In this document: piece after piece, positions 9,292 to 18,080 of the stretch | Numbering within the stretch: the stretch's first letter is position 1 | How the letters are laid out: the number at the start of each line of letters is the position of its first letter | Source of the DNA: JAUWQU01 sp964564285 | GTDB taxonomy: Bacteria > Planctomycetota > Phycisphaerae > SM23-33 | Assembly: GCA_964564285.1 (NCBI GenBank) | Contig: CAZMBZ010000001.1 | Location: 1-64,000 of the forward strand | Direction of reading: 5' to 3' | Length of the DNA: 64,000 bases | Notes under the pieces: model-generated | Seen by the model: only the letters and a program-made list of their open reading frames with translations | What the model was told of the DNA's origin: nothing | Database searches by the model: none | Position numbers and translations under genes: made by a program

Positions 9292-9990
9292 ATGTTGAAG
9301 AAATGCATAGTACCAGTCGCGATAAGCATGCTAGTCATAATGGCGGTAGTATTGGGAATATGCCTAAGGCCGTCAGGAAAAGTAGATCTCTTCAGGGCAG
9401 TCCAACGTGGTGATGCTGACTTGGTGCGTCGGGCGTTGATGGCTGGACAGAGCCCGGATGTTGTTCGTCCAGGGGGGATGACGCCCCTGATCGTGGCTGC
9501 CCAGTACGGTTCCATTCCATGTGTTGCAGTGCTCCTAGAGTACGGAGCCAACGTCAACCATCGCACCTCAAATGTTACTGGTGGGCATACGCCTCTGCAT
9601 GTGGCTGCTTACCATGAGCATGTATCGATGATCGAGTTCTTGCTAGATAATGGGGCCAATATAGGGGCAAGGAATGCTAACGGAAGGACCACGCTTCACC
9701 AGGCTGTCTTGATGATGGATAGGGCTTCCGCGAAGGCGTTGCTCGACGCTGGCGCTTGCGCCGAGATACGCGACGCATACGGCGGAACCCCGCTATTACT
9801 TGCTGTTACGTACGGGGATAGGTGTAGTGTAGAGTTGCTCTTACAACACGGCGCTAACCCGAACACGAGAGATGCGAAAGGCAGGACTTCTTTCGATGTC
9901 GCAGCGGGCAATAGGAGGGTGCTTGACCTTCTCGCAAAGTTTGGCAATCCTAAGCACATAGAGACGTCAGGCACGAATGAGGGATCCTAA
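9292..9990 (+). CDS. Membrane-anchored ankyrin-repeat protein
   Basis: The ATG at 9292 gives a signal-anchor or uncleaved signal (KKCIVPVAISMLVIMAVVLG) and then five to six ankyrin repeats filling the rest of the 232 residues. Typical units are GGMTPLIVAAQYGSIPCVAV, TPLHVAAYHEHVSMIEFLLD, TTLHQAVLMMDRASAKALLD and TPLLLAVTYGDRCSVELLLQ. Ankyrin stacks mediate protein-protein contacts; no enzymatic domain is present. The base composition is visibly more AT-rich than its neighbours, and the gene sits between a direct-repeat pair and an inverted-repeat pair, which suggests acquisition. A TTG 15 bases upstream is an alternative start. It is a second ankyrin gene in the region, but it does not share the unknown domain of the one at 995. 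Confidence 0.85.
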   Translation: MLKKCIVPVAISMLVIMAVVLGICLRPSGKVDLFRAVQRGDADLVRRALMAGQSPDVVRPGGMTPLIVAAQYGSIPCVAVLLEYGANVNHRTSNVTGGHTPLHVAAYHEHVSMIEFLLDNGANIGARNANGRTTLHQAVLMMDRASAKALLDAGACAEIRDAYGGTPLLLAVTYGDRCSVELLLQHGANPNTRDAKGRTSFDVAAGNRRVLDLLAKFGNPKHIETSGTNEGS

Positions 9991-10062
9991 CGAGGGTGTT
10001 CAGGAACCGACAAAACGGCCTCACGGGCAGACCCCGAGATAGCGTAAGGTCGGTGCAGTGCT

Positions 10063-10093
10063 TACCGGCCCGGCAAGCATATCCGAGGGTTTC
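10063..10093 (-). repeat. Imperfect inverted repeat flanking the ankyrin gene, right arm
   Basis: Partner of 9192-9222. It lies between the ankyrin stop (9990) and the GH31 start (10255), nine bases before the right copy of the 27-base direct repeat. Confidence 0.45.
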
Positions 10094-10101
10094 TTCAGTT
10101 A

Positions 10102-10128
10102 TAGCCCGCGCCTTTGTTCGTGAATCCC
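10102..10128 (+). repeat. 27-base direct repeat, right copy
   Basis: Partner of 9015-9041, two mismatches, same orientation. The 264-base gap 9991-10254 otherwise shows only the inverted repeat arm and the leader of the GH31 gene. Confidence 0.6.
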
Positions 10129-10254
10129 GCCATGCGCCACTTGCCCCACCACCGGATGGGGACTATTATTGCTCGACTTGACTTGCCGTGGATGGCTACT
10201 TGGCTTCCGACGGCTGGTGTTCGCAAGGCTTTGACACGAGGATCGAAGAGGATC

Positions 10255-12231
10255 ATGAAAGAATTCGCCAAGAAAGTCGGTAACGGGCTGATGTTCAAGA
10301 AGGGTCACGAGCAGCTTTGGATCGTGCCCTGGGGCACCAACGGCTTGCGGGTGCGGGTCACGCAGCAGGCGGAGTTTCTGGACCTACCGCAGGCCCTGCT
10401 GGAAAAGCCGGCCGGGTCGGCAAAGCCCGCAAAGGCTCGCGTCAAGATCGGCGAGAAGCTCACGACGTTGACCAACGGCAAGATCAAGGTGGAGCTTACC
10501 CCGCGAGGCAACGTGACTTTCATCCGCACGTCCGACGGCAAGACGTTGCTGAAGGAGTGCGTCAAGAACACCAACGAGTATCTCGGGCGGACGTTCATTC
10601 CGTCCAAGGGCGTCTGGAAGATCGAGCAGCGTTTCTATGCCGACGACACCGAGAAGCTCTACGGCCTCGGCCAGCACCAGCACGGCTACCTCGACCAGAA
10701 GGGCTGTGTCGTGGACATGCTCCATCGCAACATGGAGGTGGCGATTCCGTTTATGGTTTCGAACCTGGGCTATGGGTTCCTGTGGAACCATCCCGGCGTC
10801 GGTCGCGTGGAGCTCGGCAAGAACGAGACCCGCTGGGTGGCTGAGGCGGCCAGGCAGATCGATTACTGCATCGTCACCGATAAGTCCATCCCTGCGATCA
10901 TGCAGCGGTACGCGGAGGTGACGGGATTCCCGACGAAGTTCCCGAAGTGGGCGGCGGGGTTCTGGCAGTGCAAGCTTCGCTACAAGACTCAGCAGGAAGT
11001 CCTCGATGTTGCCCGCGAGTACAAGAGGCGCGGCTTGCCTATCTCGGTAATCGTGATCGATTTCTTCCATTGGACCCAAATGGGCGACTGGAAGTTCGAT
11101 CCGGACAACTGGCCGGACCCGGCCGGGATGGCCAAAGAGCTGAAAGCGATGGGAATTGAGGTTATGGTGTCGGTTTGGCCGACGGTAAACACCACCAGCG
11201 AGAACTATTCGTACATGAATTCGCACGGGATGCTGGTGCGAAATGAGCGCGGCATGCCCATTCAGAACTCCAGCGAGGACAACAAAGGCAGCCGGCTGCA
11301 GACGTTTTACGACTCGACAAACCCCGAAGCGCGGGCGTTTCTGCTCAAGAAGATACGCGAAAACTACTGCAAGCTTGGCATAAAGCGGTTCTGGCTGGAC
11401 ACAATGGAGCCGGAACTCATCCCCCTGGAGCAGGATAACACTCGATACCACCTCGGAAACGGGCTGGAAGTGGCATGTTTGTACCCCAAATGCCACCAGC
11501 AGGGCTTCTACGAAGGCCTGCAAGCCGAAGGCGAGACGGAAATTCTCACGCTTGGCAGGTCGGCATGGGCGGGCAGCCAGCGCTATGGCTCGCTGGTCTG
11601 GTCGGCGGACATCCCCTCGACGTTCGATTCGCTCCGCCGCCAGGTCGCCGGCGGGCTCAACATCGGACTCAGCGGCATTCCGTGGTGGACGACGGATATC
11701 GGCGGGTTCTACGGAGGGGACATCGCCGACCCGAAGTTCCACGAGCTGTTGATCCGATGGTTCCAGTTCGGCGTGTTCTGCCCGGTCTGCCGACTGCACG
11801 GGGTGCGTCGGTCCAAGGACAAGAAAGAAGGCGAGTGGGCCCCCAACGAAGTCTGGTCCTACGGCGAGGAGGTCTGCGATATCCTCACCGAGCAGCTCGA
11901 TCTTCGCGAGAAGTTGCGGCCTTACATTATGAAGCAGATGCGCAAGTCCGAGAAGACCGGCCATCCGCTGATGAGGCCGCTGTTCTTCGATTTTCCTGAT
12001 GACGCCAAGGCATGGTCCGTCGAGGATGAATACATGTTTGGTCCTGACATCCTCGTCGCTCCGGTAGTCGAGCAAGACGTTCGCAGCCGGTCGGTCTACC
12101 TGCCCGCTGGCACGACTTGGCGGGACGCATGGACGGGCAAGGAGTACGTCGGCGGGCGAAAGTATGTCGCCAAGGCCGAGCTCAGCCGGATACCAGTTTA
12201 CTTCCGGGCCGACAGCGACCCGCTAAAGTAG
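10255..12231 (+). CDS. GH31 family alpha-glycosidase (alpha-xylosidase-like)
   Basis: The start at 10255 follows AGAGG closely and removes a basic upstream extension; the protein is then 658 residues. Residues about 20-230 form the GH31 N-terminal beta-sandwich (GLGQHQHGYLDQKG, WNHPGVGRVELGKN). The barrel follows, with GLPISVIVIDFFHWTQMGDW and then RFWLDTMEPE, where Asp382 is the expected nucleophile. WSADIPSTFDSL supplies the expected acid/base Asp452, followed by GIPWWTTDIGGF. The C-terminal beta domains end with the PVYFRAD motif seen in this family. The pattern fits alpha-xylosidase/alpha-glucosidase members of GH31 that act on oligosaccharides. No signal peptide is visible, so a cytoplasmic enzyme acting on imported sugars is likely. 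Substrate specificity cannot be read from the sequence. Confidence 0.92.
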   Translation: MKEFAKKVGNGLMFKKGHEQLWIVPWGTNGLRVRVTQQAEFLDLPQALLEKPAGSAKPAKARVKIGEKLTTLTNGKIKVELTPRGNVTFIRTSDGKTLLKECVKNTNEYLGRTFIPSKGVWKIEQRFYADDTEKLYGLGQHQHGYLDQKGCVVDMLHRNMEVAIPFMVSNLGYGFLWNHPGVGRVELGKNETRWVAEAARQIDYCIVTDKSIPAIMQRYAEVTGFPTKFPKWAAGFWQCKLRYKTQQEVLDVAREYKRRGLPISVIVIDFFHWTQMGDWKFDPDNWPDPAGMAKELKAMGIEVMVSVWPTVNTTSENYSYMNSHGMLVRNERGMPIQNSSEDNKGSRLQTFYDSTNPEARAFLLKKIRENYCKLGIKRFWLDTMEPELIPLEQDNTRYHLGNGLEVACLYPKCHQQGFYEGLQAEGETEILTLGRSAWAGSQRYGSLVWSADIPSTFDSLRRQVAGGLNIGLSGIPWWTTDIGGFYGGDIADPKFHELLIRWFQFGVFCPVCRLHGVRRSKDKKEGEWAPNEVWSYGEEVCDILTEQLDLREKLRPYIMKQMRKSEKTGHPLMRPLFFDFPDDAKAWSVEDEYMFGPDILVAPVVEQDVRSRSVYLPAGTTWRDAWTGKEYVGGRKYVAKAELSRIPVYFRADSDPLK

Positions 12232-12280
12232 AAGTTGTCGCTGCCGCCGGCGCTGCGTCATCGCGCAAGAAGCCGATCAC

Positions 12281-12319
12281 ACTAACCTGCCCGCGATCCA
12301 TGATCGCGGGCAGGTTAGT
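12281..12319. terminator. Perfect hairpin between convergent genes
   Basis: Two perfectly complementary 18-base arms (12281-12298 and 12302-12319) are separated by only three bases. It lies between the converging ends of the GH31 gene (12231) and the phosphatase gene (12360). No T-run follows on either strand, so it may act as a bidirectional roadblock or mRNA 3' stabiliser rather than a classical intrinsic terminator. Confidence 0.6.
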
Positions 12320-12359
12320 ATGCGTTCACACGGTTTGGCTGGATGCCGGTTCCGGGTTG

Positions 12360-14015
12360 CTATTTGAATGAAAGCTCGCTGCGTTTAACCTTGAGCGTGT
12401 GGATCTTCTCGTCGTCTATATTGTAGATGTCGTACGTCAGCTTCGGATCGGGTGCCGTCGCGTCGAAACTCAGCAGGCCGAACGAGCACTTGGCGTTGTA
12501 GCCGAACAGGGCTGTCTTGATCAGCCGGTGCGTGTGAACGTTAGTGAGCTTGGAACTGCTGGCTTCGTACAGCGGATAGGCGCCGGGTCGCTCGGTCTTG
12601 TATGCGTCTGAACGGTGACGGTCGGCGGAGATCAGGAACACGCCCTCGATGTGGTTTTTGCCGATGAACGAGAAAATCTCCTCACGCTCTTCGGGGAAGC
12701 CGTCCCACGTATCCTTGCTGCCGCCCTTGGTTCCCTTGGCCCACGGCACGGACGAGGCCAGCACGGTGAAGGTGGCGCCGGAAGCCTTCGATGCCTTGAG
12801 CGTCTCGAACAGCCATTTTTTCTGAACCGGCCCCAGCATTGTCGGCGAGGGCAGCTTGGGGCTGGTGCGGTAGTAACGGCAGTCGAGCATGATGAAGTGA
12901 ACGCCGTTGATAGCGAAGTCGTACCAGACGCCGGGCTGCTTGTCCCCGCCGCCGTAAAACGGGTTGACGAAGTTATTCTTGAAGACGTTCCAGACGGGGA
13001 CCTTCCATGGAATGTCATCAATGCCCGCCGAGCCGATGCAATCGTTCTTGCCGAAGTCGTGGTCGTCCCAGATCGAGAATACCGGCGTGCGGGAAACGAA
13101 CCTGCGATACTCGGGGCGACTCTGGCGGCGGTAGTAACAGTACTTCTGCGTCTCCGGACTCGTGGGTCGGTCGATGTACACGTTGTCCCCCATGGCCAGG
13201 TACGCCAGCGGGCGATGCTTGTCGAGCGTGTTCCACATCCGCTCGTATTGGGGGGTGTAGCCGGCCCCGCCGCCGAAGATAACCTGGAACTTCGTCTTGG
13301 ACCCCTTGATCGGGAAGGTCCGGAACGTCGGTGCCGGGTCGATCTTCACCGGCTTGCCGTCGATAATAAGTTGGTAATGGTATGTAGTGTCAGCCTTCAG
13401 GCCGGTCAGCTCGGCCACGGCGGTGAAGTCCCGCGACGCCTGGGCCTTGACCAATGGCGACTTGACGGCGCTGCTGGTGTCCGCGCCTGTCGAAGCTATT
13501 ACCTGCACGGGCATCTCGGTGGCGCAACGGACCCAGACTTTCACGCTGGTGTCCGTCATGGCCCCAAGCATGGGCCCGTGGATAAGGCCGACGGGATGGC
13601 CTGCTGCGAAGTCGCGAAAGGCCTTGCTCTTGGTCAGGGGGGCCAGAAGATTTCGCGGCCCGGCGTGGAATCGAGCGAACGGCAGCCCTGCATCGACGGC
13701 CTGCTTGACGTATTCCATTGCCTTGTCGGTCTGCTTGAGGACAGAGTACGCCACGGCCAGGCTGTAGAGTGTTTCGAGATCGCCGGGCATTTCGAGCAGT
13801 TTTGCCTTGGCGGCCTTGACGGCCTCGTTGGGCTTGCCCTCGGCGATCGTGGTAATGAATTTGTTAGCGATCTTCTTGTAGGGTTTGGGACGGGGCTGCT
13901 TTTTCGCGGCTGGCTTTGCTTTCGCCGGTGCTGCCATGATGTACGTTCCTGCCGAGCCTATGATTACCAGGATTGCGGCGATCAGCCGAGCGGTAATGAG
14001 ATATCGTTTTGACAT
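12360..14015 (-). CDS. Exported PhoD-like metallophosphatase with TPR segment
   Basis: The 551-residue product begins with a signal or anchor (ARLIAAILVIIGSAGTYIMA), then a Lys/Pro/Ala-rich stretch and a short TPR-like helical part (residues about 50-115). Residues about 145-245 resemble the Fn3-like N-terminal domain of PhoD enzymes (VKVWVRCATEMPVQV, TYHYQLIIDGK). The phosphatase core has MGDNVYID at 275-282, WDDHDFGKND from 316 and ISADRHRS, which match the metal-binding blocks of PhoD-type alkaline phosphatases and phosphodiesterases. Calcium/iron dependence is known for the family, not shown here. It probably scavenges phosphate outside the cytoplasm. AGGAG precedes the ATG by 11 bases. 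TPR in front of PhoD is an uncommon arrangement. Confidence 0.87.
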   Translation of the reverse strand: MSKRYLITARLIAAILVIIGSAGTYIMAAPAKAKPAAKKQPRPKPYKKIANKFITTIAEGKPNEAVKAAKAKLLEMPGDLETLYSLAVAYSVLKQTDKAMEYVKQAVDAGLPFARFHAGPRNLLAPLTKSKAFRDFAAGHPVGLIHGPMLGAMTDTSVKVWVRCATEMPVQVIASTGADTSSAVKSPLVKAQASRDFTAVAELTGLKADTTYHYQLIIDGKPVKIDPAPTFRTFPIKGSKTKFQVIFGGGAGYTPQYERMWNTLDKHRPLAYLAMGDNVYIDRPTSPETQKYCYYRRQSRPEYRRFVSRTPVFSIWDDHDFGKNDCIGSAGIDDIPWKVPVWNVFKNNFVNPFYGGGDKQPGVWYDFAINGVHFIMLDCRYYRTSPKLPSPTMLGPVQKKWLFETLKASKASGATFTVLASSVPWAKGTKGGSKDTWDGFPEEREEIFSFIGKNHIEGVFLISADRHRSDAYKTERPGAYPLYEASSSKLTNVHTHRLIKTALFGYNAKCSFGLLSFDATAPDPKLTYDIYNIDDEKIHTLKVKRSELSFK

Positions 14016-14178
14016 GCTTGAGTTTCTCCTGGTTGAAAGTTTCAGTGTTACCGGCCTGGCCGGTGGAACTGGTATGCGACTCTGATTAGTATAACCTTTG
14101 TTGCACCGTTTCGTTCTGTCCGGCGTCCTTGCTTGAAGCTAGAATACATGCGTCCCTTGGGGACAGGGAGATACGCAC

Positions 14179-15243
14179 ATGGCCAAGTCCAGCAGAAAGA
14201 AATCCGCCAAGTTCGGCCTGCCGCCCGGCAGCCTGGTTCACATCGGCGAACGGAAGATTGAAAACGTCCGCATCACCGTAATGGACTACGACGAGCAACG
14301 TTGCGATGAGACCGTACTCGACAGTGTAAAACAGACGGGCGAGTACCGCAACAAGCCAAGCGTTTCGTGGATCAACATCGACGGCATTCACGACATGGAG
14401 GTGATAAAGGCCACGGGGCGGATATTCGACATTCATCAGCTCGTTCTGGCCGACATCGTGAACACCCGCCAGCGTCCCAAGTACGAGGCCTATGACGGCT
14501 TGGTGTTCGTCGTTCTGAAGATGCTGGATATGCAGACAAGTCGCAGCAAGGTGATTTTCGAGCAGATCAGCATCCTGGTCAGCGACAACTGCGTTATCAC
14601 GTTTCAGGAGGCTCCAGGCGATGTGCTGGATGCTGTTCGCGACCGCATTCGGGGTTCGAAGGGACGCATCCGCAAGTTCGGCCCGGACTACCTGGCCAAC
14701 TGCATTCTGGACGCCATCCTCGATGGATACTACGCGGTCCTGGACGACCTGTCCGAGCGCGTGATCGCCATGGAGGAGCGACTCATCGAGGAACCCGGGC
14801 AGGACTTGCTTCAGCAGATATACGCTGCCCGACGTGAATATCTGCTGCTTCGCAAGTACATCCGCCCGGTGCGTGAGATTGTCGCGAGCCTGGAACGCAA
14901 CGAAAACGGGCTGGTCCGCCCGGAGACTACGCTCTATATCCGCGACCTGTACGACCACGCGATCCAGATAATCGAGACAATGGAAAGCCTCCGCGACAGC
15001 ATCACCGGCATGCTGGAAATGTACCTGTCCAGCGCCTCCAACCGCATGAACGAGGTGATGAAGGTTCTGACCATCATAGCGACAATATTCATACCGCTGA
15101 CGTTCATCGCGGGAATATACGGCATGAACTTTGAGAAAATGCCGGAACTCCGATGGCGGTTCGGCTACCTGGCTGTGTGGGTGATTATGTTGGTCGTGGG
15201 TGGGGCGATGGTCTGGTTCTTCCGCCGCAAGAAATGGATCTGA
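14179..15243 (+). CDS. corA: CorA-family magnesium/cobalt transporter
   Basis: This 354-residue protein has a large soluble N-terminal domain (residues 1-285) and two C-terminal membrane helices. The first helix ends in the diagnostic YGMNF, with the GMN motif at 315-317 that forms the ion entry of the pentameric channel; the second ends in a basic cap (RRKKWI). Length, helix pairing and SYM-type soluble domain motifs (VLADIVNTRQRPK, YEAYDGLVFVVLKML) are standard for CorA. GGGAG lies before the ATG. It diverges from the phosphatase gene with a 163-base shared upstream region. The small DUF456 membrane gene follows after 109 bases. Confidence 0.95.
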   Translation: MAKSSRKKSAKFGLPPGSLVHIGERKIENVRITVMDYDEQRCDETVLDSVKQTGEYRNKPSVSWINIDGIHDMEVIKATGRIFDIHQLVLADIVNTRQRPKYEAYDGLVFVVLKMLDMQTSRSKVIFEQISILVSDNCVITFQEAPGDVLDAVRDRIRGSKGRIRKFGPDYLANCILDAILDGYYAVLDDLSERVIAMEERLIEEPGQDLLQQIYAARREYLLLRKYIRPVREIVASLERNENGLVRPETTLYIRDLYDHAIQIIETMESLRDSITGMLEMYLSSASNRMNEVMKVLTIIATIFIPLTFIAGIYGMNFEKMPELRWRFGYLAVWVIMLVVGGAMVWFFRRKKWI

Positions 15244-15352
15244 CCGGCCTGGCGAGGTCAAAAAGGATTCCCCCAGTTTCGCAGAGCCACGGAAGTCCAA
15301 GAACATATTTCACGAAATACCCCGTCCTCCTTTACGACAATGTAGTCAAACC

Positions 15353-15868
15353 ATGACGATATTGTGGGCCATACTGCTGATCGCGGTGAGCTTTGTTTGC
15401 CTGCTGACGGTGCTGCTGACTTTGCCGGGAACCTGGCTGATGCTGGCGGCGACTGCGCTGGTGGCCTGGCTTCAGTTGGGCAATGGAATGATCAGTCCGT
15501 GGACGCTTACGGCTCTGCTGGCGTTGGCGGTGGTTGGCGAGTTGCTGGAGGCGTTCGCTTCGTCGGCGGGCGCCAAGCGTGCGGGGTCAAGCCGGTGGGG
15601 GAGTTTCGGCGCTTTTGTCGGAGGCGTGCTGGGTGCGATCGTGGGCACGTTCGTCATTCCCGTGCCGTTGTTTGGCTCGCTGATAGGCGCGTGCGCCGGG
15701 GCCGCCGGTGGGGCCATACTTCTTGAGATGCTTGCCGGCAGGCCGGCGGGTCATTCCGCCCGCGTTGGCGTTGGCGCCGGCGTGGGGCGTCTGGCAGCGG
15801 TGGCTATGAAGTTCGGCATCGGTTTTGTCATGTGGATCGTAATTATATTCTCAGCCCTCTGGCCGTAG
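15353..15868 (+). CDS. DUF456 membrane protein
   Basis: From the ATG at 15353 the product is 171 residues with about four to five hydrophobic segments and a Gly-rich middle (SFGAFVGGVLGAIVGTFVIP, GACAGAAGGAILLEML). This matches the DUF456 family: small inner-membrane proteins with glycine-zipper-like segments and no established function. An in-frame upstream extension to 15200 is polar and unlike the family, so it was not used. It may be read together with corA. The terminator at 15883 follows closely. Confidence 0.85.
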   Translation: MTILWAILLIAVSFVCLLTVLLTLPGTWLMLAATALVAWLQLGNGMISPWTLTALLALAVVGELLEAFASSAGAKRAGSSRWGSFGAFVGGVLGAIVGTFVIPVPLFGSLIGACAGAAGGAILLEMLAGRPAGHSARVGVGAGVGRLAAVAMKFGIGFVMWIVIIFSALWP

Positions 15869-15882
15869 GTGAGGGTGCAAGA

Positions 15883-15926
15883 AAAGCGCGGCGTCCCAGT
15901 CCTTCCGGGCTGGGACGCCGCGCTTT
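15883..15926. terminator. Bidirectional intrinsic terminator
   Basis: Two perfectly complementary 17-base arms (15883-15899 and 15910-15926) enclose a 10-base loop. Read on the minus strand the stem runs into CTTTTCTT, so it fits the 47-residue gene at 15955. On the plus strand it lies 15 bases after the DUF456 stop. Confidence 0.8.
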
Positions 15927-15954
15927 GGAAGTAGTGCTTCGGATGCGGCTGGAG

Positions 15955-16098
15955 CTATTTGACCTTGCGCCGCTCATCGCGGGCGACCAGGCGCGCCTCG
16001 CGGCGGACTTGCTCCTTGGCCTTGACGGCGGAGTTCTTCTCTCGCGTGAGCTTCTGCTTTTCCAGCCGGTTATCAAGTCGTTCTCTACGGTGTCCCAT
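15955..16098 (-). CDS. Small highly charged 47-residue protein
   Basis: An ATG at 16098 has a perfect AAGGAG site (seven-base spacing), and the frame ends in TAG immediately before the terminator at 15883-15926. The peptide is almost entirely charged helix, about 20 Lys/Arg and 9 Glu/Asp (for example RRERLDNRLEKQKLTREK, EQVRREARLVARDERRKVK). It has no membrane segment and no Cys. Its own ribosome binding site plus dedicated terminator make it a real transcription unit. A nucleic-acid or ribosome-associated role is plausible from composition only; I recognise no family. Confidence 0.7.
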   Translation of the reverse strand: MGHRRERLDNRLEKQKLTREKNSAVKAKEQVRREARLVARDERRKVK

Positions 16099-16193
16099 GT
16101 CGGGCTCCTTGTATGTCTTGTGCGATATTTCCCTGTAGCAAAGACCGGTATTTTACCGCGTCCGGGGGGGCTTGGCAATGGGCAAAACACAAA

Positions 16194-17864
16194 TCACTTG
16201 CCATTGGCGGACTTTACCCGCCCGGCCAGCGGCACGGCCGGCGAGGGGCCCGAAGGGGCCGGGATGTCGCCCATAACGATCCAGCAGCGGCGATAGGCGA
16301 CCGGGCCGTGGTCGCCCTGGAACATCATCGGCCCCAGCGGCTTTTCATCGTTGAACATGGCCGACCTCGTCGGGCCGGTGACCGGTTGGTTTTCGTGAAC
16401 GACCTTGCCATTGTGGATGACCTTGACGAAGCACGCGTTGGCTGTCTTTTTACCCGATTTGTCGAATCGCGGGGCGCGGAACCATACGTCGAATGTCTGC
16501 CACTGACCCGGCTGGAGCGAGGCGTTCACTCGCGGAGGCCTGCCCTCGTAGCCCTTGTTGTTCTTCCAACGTTGGTATACCCCGCCGCAATCGCCGTGTT
16601 TCGGGGACTTTACGCCCCAACTGTCCAGAACCTGTATCTCGTAGCGGCCCTGGAAGTAAACACCCGAGTTCGAGCCCTTGGGCACCATGAACTCGATGTG
16701 CGCCCGGCAGTCGCCGTGCTCGGCCTTGGTGACAAGGTGCCTGGTCCGCCCCTTTTTGCCATTGACGACAGCATCGGCGCCGGCCTGCCAGATGAGGCGG
16801 TTTTTGTTGTTGGGGTCCAGCATGACCTCGCCCACTGTCAGCCAATCGCCTCTATCCCCCGCAAAGCGCAGGAGATGGGTCGGTACGCCCATTTCGCGTT
16901 CGGCTTCGACGGCTATGACGGTGCCGGCAACCACCAAGGTCCCCCCATCGGGCACTGGCACGAACGGCTGAATAAAATCCACGCGCGGACACATGACCTG
17001 CACCTTGAGCGAGTTCCATGCCGAGATCGATTCGCCCAGAATGCTTCGGCTGTCGCCTTTGATTCCGTAACTTTGCAGGCCCACAGGGCCTTTGTAGCCC
17101 GCGTCGCGGAGAGTACGGAGGAAGCGATCCATGTCGAACGTCCCCCGGCCTAGCGGCTGGATCAGCCTGGGCCAGCCCTTGGTGTCGGCGTCGGCGCCGC
17201 TGACGGTCACGGCGAAGAGTTTGTCCATTGAGTTCTTGAGTAGTTTGGGCAGCTTCGCCGTGTCGCCGTTCACCTGGAGGAAATGGCAGAGGTTGAACGT
17301 CCCGCCTACGTTGTCTCGCCCGGTCTTGCGTGCCAGGCGGATGGCGTCCTCGGTCCGCTCGACCCAGGCGTTGGCGTGTGGGTAGAGTGCCACTCGCACG
17401 CCGTCTTTGGCGGCCAGGTCGGCCAGGCGGCGGAGCATGGGCAGGGCGTCGGCGTCGCCGGCCGGGTTCGATGGCTTGTACTTCTTGTTATGCATCGCCA
17501 CCCAGATCCACCCGTCGTGGCCCTTGAGCGTCTTGATGGCCTGCTTCATGCCCTCGTCGGGTTGCCAACTCGGGTCGGCAGCCAGCCAGTTGTATGTGGC
17601 GAAAAGCCTGACGCCCTTGGCGTCGTAGGCCTTGCCCATCTTATCAATGCCTTTGGTGCCCGATATGTCCGAGCCGGCAAAGCCGAACATCACCAACGTC
17701 TCGGCACGGGCTTTGGGAGTATTGTTCCTGGCATTTCGCAGGCCGTTATCCAGCGTGAAGAATGGATTGTTCAGGCCCTTGGCGTCGGCGGCGGGACAGT
17801 TGGCTGGTCCGAAAGCCAATACAGCCAGCCCGACCAAGGCCAGCAGGAAGTGTCTTGCGTTCAT
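16194..17864 (-). CDS. Secreted TIM-barrel isomerase-like / 3-keto-disaccharide hydrolase fusion
   Basis: This 556-residue protein has a signal peptide (HFLLALVGLAVLAFGPANCPAA). Residues about 40-310 resemble the xylose-isomerase-like (AP endonuclease 2) TIM barrel of sugar phosphate isomerases/epimerases, including GTFNLCHFLQVNGD and GYKGPVGLQSYGIKGD. Residues about 335-545 match the DUF1080 family (3-keto-disaccharide hydrolase, concanavalin-like fold): CRAHIEFMVPKGSNSGVYFQ, GRYEIQVLDSWG, GGVYQRWKNN, GQWQTFDVWFRAP and PLGPMMFQGDHGPVAYRR. The usual context is periplasmic keto-glycoside breakdown, where an oxidised glycoside is cleaved by DUF1080 and the isomerase-like barrel handles the keto sugar. 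Both activities on one chain is notable. AAGGAT precedes the ATG. Confidence 0.87.
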   Translation of the reverse strand: MNARHFLLALVGLAVLAFGPANCPAADAKGLNNPFFTLDNGLRNARNNTPKARAETLVMFGFAGSDISGTKGIDKMGKAYDAKGVRLFATYNWLAADPSWQPDEGMKQAIKTLKGHDGWIWVAMHNKKYKPSNPAGDADALPMLRRLADLAAKDGVRVALYPHANAWVERTEDAIRLARKTGRDNVGGTFNLCHFLQVNGDTAKLPKLLKNSMDKLFAVTVSGADADTKGWPRLIQPLGRGTFDMDRFLRTLRDAGYKGPVGLQSYGIKGDSRSILGESISAWNSLKVQVMCPRVDFIQPFVPVPDGGTLVVAGTVIAVEAEREMGVPTHLLRFAGDRGDWLTVGEVMLDPNNKNRLIWQAGADAVVNGKKGRTRHLVTKAEHGDCRAHIEFMVPKGSNSGVYFQGRYEIQVLDSWGVKSPKHGDCGGVYQRWKNNKGYEGRPPRVNASLQPGQWQTFDVWFRAPRFDKSGKKTANACFVKVIHNGKVVHENQPVTGPTRSAMFNDEKPLGPMMFQGDHGPVAYRRCWIVMGDIPAPSGPSPAVPLAGRVKSANGK

Positions 17865-18080
17865 GGTTTAATCCTTCGTGTTCGACGTTTCTGCTTTGCG
17901 TGTTGCCTTCTTGTATCAAAATGTGCCCGTGATGTCGAAGAGGCGCACTGTTTCTGGAACACTCTTGGCGTGTGCCCGGGTCGCGATGGGTGGATTCCAG
18001 TTCCAGGGATTGTCAAATGCGGGGATGCGTCGCAAAGAGTTGCGGGACGTTGGTGGCGGTTTTTCGTTAGAATAGCGACG

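Noticed and set aside
10384..12075. 563-residue open frame on the minus strand inside the GH31 gene
   Set aside because: It lies wholly antisense to a gene with clear GH31 catalytic motifs and has Leu/Arg/Val/His-rich composition typical of antisense frames in GC-rich DNA.
17283..18080. Long in-frame extension upstream of mnmA
   Set aside because: It overlaps the fusion hydrolase gene on the other strand, and homology to MnmA starts at the ATG at 18081.
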